NCBI RefSeq assembly: GCF_937616625.2
Contig: NC_065570.1
Location: 14,394,001 to 14,458,000 of the forward strand
Origin: Mercurialis annua
Lineage: Eukaryota > Streptophyta > Magnoliopsida > Malpighiales > Euphorbiaceae
Reading direction: 5' to 3'
DNA length: 64,000 nt
Every line of letters begins with the position of its first letter. Positions within the stretch are counted from its first letter, which is position 1. The notes beneath the pieces were generated by a model, which worked only from the letters and a program-made list of their open reading frames with translations, did not search any database and had not been told where the DNA came from. The translations under genes were made by a program, and so were the position numbers. This document shows, piece after piece, positions 55,697-64,000 of this stretch.

Positions 55697-56077
55697 TAAG
55701 CGGAGCAGCTGTTTGAGGGGGCATGCTCGCCCATGCTTATGGATGACATCGCGATCTAGAAAGGTTTGAAAAATGTGGAGTCGCTACCTAGCTCAGCTAG
55801 GAAATTCCTTTTCTACCGACTGGATAACCTCTCTTGCTTATGGGTGAGATGATCGTGCATCGAAACAAAAAACTGAGTTCGATGGACATTACCAAAACTC
55901 TTGTACTTGACTTATCGATCATATTATTATTTACAAGACACATTTGGTTATCTCATCTCATCAATCATGCAGTTCACTAGATATAACATTGGAAATGTAA
56001 ACACGTCTGGAAGTGGTAAACAGATAAGATGTGCATGTGAGACATGTCCGGATCACCAAACTAGAGGAATCCTAGGG
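55697..56077. other. Unidentified sequence between the two Copia elements
   Basis: Homology of the old Copia stops at about 55695 and the new LTR begins at 56078. The intervening 380 bp is less AT-rich and contains 'gcatgctcgcccatgcttatg' and 'gagacatgtccggatcacc'. There is no gene and no recognised family; it could be an LTR piece of another element. Confidence 0.35.
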
Positions 56078-57011
56078 TGTTAGTGATATGCACTAGGTCA
56101 ATCATGTTTGACCATGTTTTGACTTTATCATTTTATTATTTATTGATTGGCAGTTTTTATCATTTTATATTAATGATTAAAATACTTGAATGGTTAATTC
56201 TTTCTAAGGTCGTCGAGTATGTGACTTGATAGTAGAACCCTTAGGTTTAATAAAAGAATTATATACCATCTATCCCTATTCTTAATAGAACATTGAGACT
56301 AGTATGATGTTGACTGATGATTATGTTTTACTAATCATGTATATGAGATATTAAGTCAAATCATAGGTGCTATTTGAGAAATAAGGCACTGGATGACCCA
56401 CTGTGAGAATACTACATAGATCACTGTCATAAGTAATTCTCATTACAGTTCTATTAGTATAATCCTTTGACCTTGAAATCATCATGGATTTCTACATAGA
56501 TATTTCATATTTTGATACAGTATTACATTATCTTTAACAGGATAATGGAATAGATTGTCATTGGATATGAAAGTAACTGTGTGAGAAATGTGAGTGACTG
56601 AGAAGGAATTTGTCCCTCATTTATTTGAGTAAGATATCTATGGGCCCCTTGAAGAAGATAGACTGAAGAAAATGCATGGCCATGCTAATTGATAAGAAGT
56701 TATCATTTTCAGTCTACTTAGAGTCAAGAAACTAATGATTGAATGTTATAAGGATGACATAACTATGCCTTATATTCAATCTGGATATCGAGAGACAAAG
56801 GGATTAAAATATTATTGTAAATGGTTAAATCGGATTATCGATATTCATATAACTTGGGTAGTCATAATGTCTTGCTAGAGGCCACTTATGACTTGTGGGC
56901 TGAAATAGGGATTTCGAGCCTACTGCCAACGTTATATGAACCTACAGGGTCGCACACTAAGAACAGGCCCAAAACAGTTATGGGTTGTACAAGCCCAATG
57001 TGATTAAGTGA

Positions 57012-57072
<61 letters not shown>

Positions 57073-57604
57073 TATATATATTAATTCGAAATTTAAGGAT
57101 AAGTGTTTTCCTTAATTTATTATTTTTTGGAAGATAATAAATATAGTAATTAATATATATGGATAATTATCAAAAAGGAGTTTTTGAAAACATAAACTTG
57201 TAGAATTGCAATGAGATTGAAATTCGAATTTGTCTCAAAACCTAGTGTTATTTATCACTATAAATACTCATTAAGCAATTGGTTTGAAAATTACGAAATT
57301 CATTATTCACTAAATCACTAAAATTCGAAATTGCTTGTGAAGCAATAGTGCTAGCACACAAGCACTAATTTTGGCTAAGGTCTGTTCGTGTGGATACTCG
57401 TAGAGGACGCGTTCTTTTGGAGGCGTTTCTGATCCGAGGCCAGGTATCACCAAAGTGAACCACCTCCTTCCTTCCTACACTGCTGTTGAATTCGACATAC
57501 AAGTAAGTAATTATTCTGTTAATTCGAATTACATGGATCTTGGTTTGGGTTTTTAGATAATTTTTTTGAAATTCCGCTGCGTTATGAACCTATAAAACCC
57601 AACA
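56078..57604 (+). repeat. Copia 5' LTR
   Basis: 1527 bp from TGTTAG to CCAACA. Contains an (AT)n tract at about 57018-57064 and the promoter TATA box at 57259-57266, and ends directly before the primer-binding site. Confidence 0.93.
57259..57266 (+). promoter_or_regulatory. TATA box of the Copia LTR
   Basis: tataaata in 'tcactataaatactc', about 340 bp before the LTR end; the element transcript would start shortly downstream. Confidence 0.55.
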
Positions 57605-57605
57605 G

Positions 57606-57617
57606 TGGTATCAGAGC
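57606..57617 (+). other. Copia primer-binding site
   Basis: tggtatcagagc, one base after the LTR, complementary to the 3' end of initiator tRNA-Met, the usual primer for plant Copia elements. Confidence 0.95.
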
Positions 57618-57941
57618 TGCTTGTAATTTGATTAATTAGATTCTGAATATATATGTGATATATGCTTATTGTATGTTCTGTTTTGAAAAAGGGGTTGTTT
57701 TTCGAAATTGTTTTTGAAGGAATTATAATTCGTTGTAATTATAAATAAAGCGTTTATGTGATTAATTGTATGAAAAATAGTATGAAAAATTAATTTGATT
57801 AATCGTTTAATGTGATTAAAACTTCGAATATACTGTTCTAAATTAATATTACGTTTTAATTTGATTAAAGGTTTCATAGTATTAATGTTCATACGAATTG
57901 ATAAGAAAAGGGGAAACAGAATAATAAAACTGTTTTTGAAT

Positions 57942-58172
57942 AAGGATTAGTAAACTGTTTATGAAACTGTTTTAATTCTATTAGGAAAACTGTTTTAATA
58001 AGGATTAGTAAACTGTTTGTGAAACTGTTTTAATTCTATTAGTAATTCTGTTTTGAATAGGATTAGTAAACTGTTTGTGAAACTGTTTTGATTCTATTAG
58101 TAATTCTGTTTTAAATAGGATTAGTAAACTGTTTGTGAAACTGTTTTAATTCTATTGATAAAACTGTGTTTA
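57942..58172. repeat. Leader minisatellite, unit 57-58 bp, four copies
   Basis: Four tandem units starting 'aggattagtaaactgttt', each also containing 'gaaactgttttaattctatt'. It is AT-rich and non-coding, in the long untranslated leader. Confidence 0.88.
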
Positions 58173-58410
58173 ATTATGTTAAGAACATAATTTATAAAAC
58201 TGTATTTAATTCTGCTATGAGCCGAATTAATGAAACTGTTGTTATTTAAGTGTTAAATAAATTGTTTCTGAACAGTTTTTAAGATGCAGAAATTAGGGTT
58301 TTGGGGTTATTTTAATCTGTTTTGAACATATTAAAATAAACCGTAATCAGTTAAGATTATTGATTTCGGATAAAGAAATTTTAATTCTGTTAACATATTA
58401 AATTTTAACT

Positions 58411-58506
58411 CTGCCCCCGGGCCCCGCCAGGGGCGCTGCCCCTTGGACCCCGCTTGGGGCGCTGCCCCAGACCCCGTCAAGGGGCCGCGCCCCTTGGACC
58501 CCGCTG
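58411..58506. repeat. GC-rich block in the Copia leader
   Basis: Repeated 'ggggcgctgccccttggacc' and related words, with self-complementary ggggc/gcccc arms. It stands out from the AT-rich leader, and I did not find it in the older copy. Confidence 0.8.
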
Positions 58507-59229
58507 ATACACCCCATTAAGGACCGTTGTCCTTTTAAGCCGGCGTGTTTTTGTCATGTAGTTTATTTTAATACTTTAATAATAAATTTTAAATATGATT
58601 TAAATTATCATGAATAACATATTTATATGATTGTTGTTAAATATGATTTAAAATAGTAAAATAATATGTTTTTAATGTTTATCTTATTGGTTATATGCTT
58701 TGCATGATTATTTTACATGTGATAAGATAGGATAACTAAATAGGATAAATAACAAACCCTTATTTAATATTAAGTCTTCAATATACCTCCCATTGTAATA
58801 ACACTTATCAAGACTTAGATTGCTATATATAGGCTATGCCAAAGCATGATGTATAAAGTCATATAAGTAAGATAAGTTGGATAAAAGTGATATCCATATG
58901 TTTGATTTGGTTAGACTTAACTAGGTTATCAAAATAGTTTTAAACCTAGGGTATAAGATAGAATATCAAGATTACATGTGATGTTAATATTCTATGTTCA
59001 AGAATTGCATGAGATGTAATTGGTAAAGTGTTACCTACCTAAATAAACCACACTTAAAGTGATAAGCCAAAGCTTACTTGAAGTAGGGTGAAATATGGAT
59101 TTTGTCCCACTATTATTTTTCAATTGTTGAAATTAACATTAAGGGTTTTTATATGAATTATGGATATATGTTGTGGGAATTTTATTGTGCCTTTTATTAA
59201 ATGCTACTTGTATATTTATTGTTGTAGAG

Positions 59230-62200
59230 ATGGCTACAAACACTACACATACTTCATCAGTGCGATCAATCCTTGAGAAGGATAAGCTCAATGGCACTAA
59301 CTTTCTAGACTGGTACAGAAAACTAAGAATTGTTCTTAGGCAAGAAAGAAAGGAATATATCCTTGATCAACCCCTCCCTGAGGAACCAGCTCATGCCGCT
59401 ACTAGAGCTCAAAGGGATGCTTATACGAAGCATCTCAATGACTCTACTGATGTCACTTGCATTATGCTTGGATGCATGGAGAATGAACTCCAAAAGCAAA
59501 TGATGGAATTGGATGCGAACACCATGATTACTGATCTCATGGAAATGTTCCAAGAGAGAGCAAGAATTGAAAGGTTCAATACCATCAAGGATTTGCTTTC
59601 TTGCAAGTTGACTACTAGCGGCTCAGTTAGTCCTCATGTTTTGAAGATGAAGGGTCATCTTGAACATTTGGACAGGCTCGGTCTCCCAATTGCCCAAGAG
59701 TTGGCTACAGACATTATTCTCCAATCTTTGCCTGAGGCTACAGAGTTGCATGGGATGCTTCAAACTGCTGAAAAGAACATCAAGAATGAGATTAAGGATG
59801 TTCTTATGGTCAACAAGGGAAAGGGTATGAAAAGGTCTAGTAAGGGCAAGGGAAAGGCTTTCACTAAGTCTAAACCCAAGTCCAAGCCCAAGACCAAGGA
59901 TGAACCCAAAGCAAAACCGCCAAAGGAAGGAACTTGCTTTTTCTGCAAGGAACCTGGACATTGGAAAAGGAATTGCAAGAAATATCTGGATGATCTGAAG
60001 AAGAACAAGGGTAGTGAGACTGCCACTTCAGGTATTCATGTTATAGAAATTAATCTTTCTACTTCTGATTCATGGGTATTAGATACTGGATCTGGATCTC
60101 ACATTTGTACTAATGTGCAGGGTCTCAAAAGGAGTAGAAGTTTGACAAAAGGCGAAGTGGACCTACGAGTTGGCAATGGAGCAAGAGTTGCTGCTTTAGC
60201 TGTAGGGACTTATGAGTTATCTTTGCCTAGTGGACTTATTTTATCTTTGAACAATTGTTATTATGTACCTACCATGTGTAGGAATATTATTTCTGTTTCT
60301 TGTTTGGACAAGGATGGTTTTGAATTTATTATTAGGAATAATAAATGCAGTATTTCGCATAATAACATTCTTTATGGATATGCTCCACGCAGTAGTGGTC
60401 TTTATATTTTAAATGTTGAAGACACTAATGAAAAATCAATCTATAACATCAATGCTAAGAAGTTTAAGTCAAATGATTTAAACTCTACTTATCTCTGGCA
60501 TTGTCGTTTAGGCCATATAAATGAGAAACGCATATCAAAACTTCAAAGAGATGGACTTTTGAATTCATTTGATTATGAATCATTTGAAACATGTGAATCT
60601 TGTCTAATGGGCAAAATGACAAAAACACCTTTTATTGGACAAGGTGAAAGAGCTAAAAACTTATTGGGCCTTATACATACAGATGTATGTGGTCCATTAA
60701 GTACAAATGCTAGAGGTGGATTTCAGTACTTCATTACTTCTACTGATGATCTCAGTAGATATGGTTATGTTTATCTGATGAAACATAAATCTGAATCTTT
60801 TGAAAAGTTCAAAATATTAAAGATTGAAGTACAAAATCAACTTGGTAAAAATATTAAAACACTAAGATCTGATCGAGGTGGTGAATATTTAAGCCAAGAA
60901 TTTGTAGATCATCTAAGAGATTGTGGGATCGTTTCTCAATTGACTCCACCTGGAACACCACAATGGAATGGTGTGTCTGAACGGAGAAATCGAACTCTAT
61001 TGGATATGGTTCGATCAATGATGAGTCAAACTGATCTTCCAATCTCATTTTGGGGTTATGCTTTAGAAACCGCTGCATTCATTTTGAATAGAGTTCCATC
61101 AAAGGCAGTTGAAAAGACACCATATGAGATATGGACTGGAAAAACTCCTAGTTTGTCTTTTCTTAAGATTTGGGGATGTCAAGCTTATGTGAAGCGACTA
61201 ATTTCAGATAAATTAGCACCCAAATCTGACAAATGTCTTTTTGTAGGATATCCTAAAGAAACTAAAGGATATTACTTCTACAATGCTTATGAGAACAAAG
61301 TGTTTGTTGCTCGAAATGGTATCTTTTTGAAAAAAGAATTTATTTCCAAAGGAACCAGTGGGAGTACAGTACAACTTGAAGAAATTCAAGAACCACAAAA
61401 TAGCATTGTACCAAGTATGGAACCTCAAAAGAATCAACAAGCAATTGCTGAACCAGTACAAGTACCACAAGGCCAAAGGAGGTCTGATAGGACACGTCAT
61501 AATCCTATGAGATATGGATTTCTCATTACTAAGAACAATGATGTGATGATTGTGGATCAAGAAGAACCCACATCCTATCAAGAGGCCATAAATAGTCCTG
61601 ACTCTGAAAAATGGCTCGAAGCCATGAGATCTGAAATGCAATCCATGTATGATAATCAAGTTTGGACCTTGATTGACCCAACAGATGGTGTAAAAACCAT
61701 TGGGTGCAAATGGGTCTTCAAAATGAAGACTGACATGGATGGCAATGTGCATACCTATAAAGCAAGACTAGTTGCAAAAGGTTTCAGACAAATACATGGT
61801 ATAGACTATGATGAAACCTTTTCACCAGTTGCTATGCTCAAATCCATTCGAATTCTCCTTGCCATAGCTGCATATTATGACTATGAGATATGGCAAATGG
61901 ATGTCAAAACAGCGTTTCTTAATGGAAACTTACTTGAGGATGTGTACATGACACAACCTGAGGGTTTTGCCAGTCCAGAGAATTCTGGAAAGGTTTGCAA
62001 GCTTCAAAAATCCATTTATGGATTAAAGCAAGCTTCTCGGAGTTGGAATCTTCGTTTTGATGAAGCAATCAAAGAGTTTGGATTCATCAAGAATGAAGAT
62101 GAACCTTGTGTATACAAGAAGGTTAGTGGGAGCGCGATTGTTTTCTTAGTGCTTTATGTTGATGACATACTACTCATTGGAAACGACATTCCCATACTGC

Positions 62201-63147
62201 AAAATGTTAAATCATGGTTAGGGAAGTGTTTTTCAATGAAAGACTTGGGCGATGCTGCTTATATATTAGGCATCAAGATCTATAGAGATAGATCTAGAAG
62301 ACTCATTGGCCTAAGTCAAAGCACTTATGTTGATAAGGTATTAAACAGGTTTAGTATGCAAGACTCTAAGAGAGGATTCTTGCCAATGTCACATGGCATC
62401 AGTCTCAGCAAGACTCAGTGTCCTAAGACACAGGATGAGCGAGACCGCATGAGTAAAATTCCATATGCTTCTGCTATTGGATCTATCATGTATGCAATGT
62501 TGTGCACTCGACCTGATGTCTCGTATGCTTTGAGTACAACGAGCAGATACCAGTCAAATCCAGGAGAAAGTCACTGGGCAGCAGTTAAGAACATCCTTAA
62601 GTACTTGAGAAGAACCAAGGATGCATTCTTGCTATATGGTGGTCAGGAAGATGAGCTGATTGTAAAGGGTTACACAGACGCTAGCTTCCAAACTGACATT
62701 GATGATTATAAATCACAGTCAGGATATGTGTTTTGTTTGAATGGAGGTGCTTTCAGCTGGAAGAGCTCGAAGCAGGACACCGTTGTTGATTCTACAACAG
62801 AAGCTGAGTATATAGCTGCTTCAGACGCAGCTAAGGAGGCTGTTTGGATCAAAAAGTTCATAACTGGATTAGGAGTTGTTCCTAGTATATCCGATCCAGT
62901 GAACTTGTTATGTGATAATAATGGGGCCATAGCACAAGCAAAGGAGCCCAGATCACATCAGCGATCCAAACACATACTTAGACGTTATCATCTCATTCGA
63001 GAAATCATTGAGAGAGGAGACATGAAGATATGCAGAGTTTCGACAAATGATAATGTTGCTGATCCGCTAACTAAGGCTCTTCCACAGCCTAAGCATGAGA
63101 GTCATACTAGGTCCATGGGAATTAGATTTAATGTAGATTGGGCCTAG
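59230..63147 (+). CDS. Copia Gag-Pol polyprotein
   Basis: 1305 residues, uninterrupted; the start ATG at 59230 (MATNTTHTS) is the first in frame after the leader and matches the older copy. Order is Copia-type. Gag has the zinc knuckle CFFCKEPGHWKRNC (236-249) and the aspartic protease LDTGSGS (Asp 285). Integrase has the GHINEKRIS...CESC zinc region and catalytic Asp 485, Asp 548 and Glu 584 (D-x35-E). RT has MDVKTAFLNG and YVDD (978-979). RNase H has YTDASF (Asp 1150) and TEAEYIA. The product is self-processed and forms virus-like particles for reverse transcription and integration. Compared with the older copy, 17 codons are missing from gag after ILQSLPE. All catalytic motifs are kept. 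Confidence 0.96.
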   Translation: MATNTTHTSSVRSILEKDKLNGTNFLDWYRKLRIVLRQERKEYILDQPLPEEPAHAATRAQRDAYTKHLNDSTDVTCIMLGCMENELQKQMMELDANTMITDLMEMFQERARIERFNTIKDLLSCKLTTSGSVSPHVLKMKGHLEHLDRLGLPIAQELATDIILQSLPEATELHGMLQTAEKNIKNEIKDVLMVNKGKGMKRSSKGKGKAFTKSKPKSKPKTKDEPKAKPPKEGTCFFCKEPGHWKRNCKKYLDDLKKNKGSETATSGIHVIEINLSTSDSWVLDTGSGSHICTNVQGLKRSRSLTKGEVDLRVGNGARVAALAVGTYELSLPSGLILSLNNCYYVPTMCRNIISVSCLDKDGFEFIIRNNKCSISHNNILYGYAPRSSGLYILNVEDTNEKSIYNINAKKFKSNDLNSTYLWHCRLGHINEKRISKLQRDGLLNSFDYESFETCESCLMGKMTKTPFIGQGERAKNLLGLIHTDVCGPLSTNARGGFQYFITSTDDLSRYGYVYLMKHKSESFEKFKILKIEVQNQLGKNIKTLRSDRGGEYLSQEFVDHLRDCGIVSQLTPPGTPQWNGVSERRNRTLLDMVRSMMSQTDLPISFWGYALETAAFILNRVPSKAVEKTPYEIWTGKTPSLSFLKIWGCQAYVKRLISDKLAPKSDKCLFVGYPKETKGYYFYNAYENKVFVARNGIFLKKEFISKGTSGSTVQLEEIQEPQNSIVPSMEPQKNQQAIAEPVQVPQGQRRSDRTRHNPMRYGFLITKNNDVMIVDQEEPTSYQEAINSPDSEKWLEAMRSEMQSMYDNQVWTLIDPTDGVKTIGCKWVFKMKTDMDGNVHTYKARLVAKGFRQIHGIDYDETFSPVAMLKSIRILLAIAAYYDYEIWQMDVKTAFLNGNLLEDVYMTQPEGFASPENSGKVCKLQKSIYGLKQASRSWNLRFDEAIKEFGFIKNEDEPCVYKKVSGSAIVFLVLYVDDILLIGNDIPILQNVKSWLGKCFSMKDLGDAAYILGIKIYRDRSRRLIGLSQSTYVDKVLNRFSMQDSKRGFLPMSHGISLSKTQCPKTQDERDRMSKIPYASAIGSIMYAMLCTRPDVSYALSTTSRYQSNPGESHWAAVKNILKYLRRTKDAFLLYGGQEDELIVKGYTDASFQTDIDDYKSQSGYVFCLNGGAFSWKSSKQDTVVDSTTEAEYIAASDAAKEAVWIKKFITGLGVVPSISDPVNLLCDNNGAIAQAKEPRSHQRSKHILRRYHLIREIIERGDMKICRVSTNDNVADPLTKALPQPKHESHTRSMGIRFNVDWA

Positions 63148-63150
63148 TGC

Positions 63151-63161
63151 AAGTGGGAGAT
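63151..63161 (+). other. Polypurine tract
   Basis: aagtgggagat ends directly before the 3' LTR; it primes plus-strand DNA synthesis. Confidence 0.85.
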
Positions 63162-64000
63162 TGTTAGTGATATGCACTAGGTCAATCATGTTTGACCATG
63201 TTTTGACTTTATCATTTTATTATTTATTGATTGGCAGTTTTTATCATTTTATATTAATGATTAAAATACTTGAATGGTTAATTCTTTCTAAGGTCGTCGA
63301 GTATGTGACTTGATAGTAGAACCCTTAGGTTTAATAAAAGAATTATATATCATCTATCCCTAGTCTTAATAGAACATTGAGACTAGTATGATGTTGACTG
63401 ATGATTATGTTTTACTAATCATGTATATGAGATATTAAGTCAAATCATAGGTGCTATTTGAGAAATAAGGCACTGGATGACCCACTGTGAGAATACTACA
63501 TAGATCACTGTCATAAGTAATTCTCATTACAGTTCTATTAGTATAATCCTTTGACCTTGAAATCATCATGGATTTCTACATAGCTATTTCATATTTTGAT
63601 ACAGTCTTACATTATCTTTAACAGGATAATGGAATAGATTGTCATTGGATATGAAAGTAACTATGTGAGAAATGTGAGTGACTGAGAAGGAATTTGTCCC
63701 TCATTTATTTGAGTAAGATATCTATGGGCCCCTTGAAGAAGATAGACTGAAGAAAATGCATGGTCATGCTAATTGATAAGAACTTATCATTTTCAGTCTA
63801 CTTAAAGTCAAGAAACTAATGATTGAATGTTATAAGGATGACATAACTATGCCTTATATTCAATCTGGATATCGAGAGACAAAGGGATTAAAATATTATT
63901 GTAAATGGTTAAATCGGATTATCGATATTCATATAACTTGGGTAGTCATAATGTCTTGCTAGAGGCCACTTATGACTTGTGGGCTGAAATAGAGATTTCG
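63162..64000 (+). repeat. Copia 3' LTR (truncated by window end)
   Basis: TGTTAGTGATATG onward; identical in length to 56078-56916 with nine substitutions. Confidence 0.95.

Larger units (their letters stand above)
56078..64000 (+). mobile_element. Young, apparently intact Ty1/Copia element (3' LTR cut by window end)
   Basis: 5' LTR 56078-57604, primer-binding site, long leader with a minisatellite, one open polyprotein frame (59230-63147), polypurine tract, and the first 839 bp of the 3' LTR. Over those 839 bp the LTRs align without gaps and I count nine substitutions (about 1.1%), so the insertion is recent. The base pairs before the 5' LTR (taggg, 56073-56077) would be the TSD; its partner is outside the window. 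Confidence 0.95.

Noticed and set aside
59173..59229. Longer start for the Copia polyprotein
   Set aside because: The extension begins with GTG and is not supported by the older copy; ATG 59230 gives the usual MATN-type start.
61213..61752. 179-codon minus-strand frame
   Set aside because: Antisense to the integrase-RT region of the intact Copia polyprotein.

Overview
The window looks like repeat-dominated nuclear DNA of a flowering plant, most likely a eudicot. It is AT-rich, genes have GT..AG introns, and it holds plant-type transposable elements: L1-type LINEs, CACTA, MULE, a tRNA-derived SINE, a Helitron-like element, MITEs, Ty1/Copia and Ty3/Gypsy. The one ordinary host gene I can support is a two-exon cytochrome P450 of the CYP71 type on the minus strand (34178-35938). 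I cannot name the species.

Layout. 1-20 kb: a nest of long, largely coding-free MULE-like elements with 9-bp target-site duplications (TSDs). These are the right arm of one (to 733), a whole one (1073-3805), a relict (about 3815-7723), and a 12.4-kb one (7733-20088). The last is interrupted by a further MULE-like element (9640-12478) and by a nearly complete LINE (13672-19057). 20-31 kb: a Gypsy LTR remnant, another 9-bp-TSD element (21006-22758), and a CACTA element (23053-30192) carrying captured gene exons, into which a second CACTA (24334-28027) inserted. 31-40 kb: a Helitron-like element holding a LINE fragment, MITEs, the P450 gene, a SINE and another MITE. 40-47 kb: a complete-looking MULE (40006-46922) with two convergent genes, one for a plant-mobile-domain protein and one for a transposase fused to an OTU-type cysteine protease. 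47-64 kb: an internally deleted Gypsy element, a decayed Copia element, and a young Copia element with an intact 1305-residue polyprotein whose 3' LTR runs off the window.

Two observations stand out. First, the large MULE-like elements, although they differ in terminal repeats and content, carry tandem arrays with the same 11-bp period, and most share a core close to AT(A/G)T(C/G)AAC. Second, a sequence of about 50 bp that can fold as a hairpin is nearly identical in an untranslated region of the inner CACTA and in an intron of the two-gene MULE, which are unrelated superfamilies. A direct segmental duplication (about 20.6-30.5 kb and 38.2-39.9 kb) flanks the P450 and supplies empty-site controls for several insertions.

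All boundaries, TSDs, splice sites and mismatch counts were read by eye from the sequence. Family assignments rest on recognised motifs, not on a database search.
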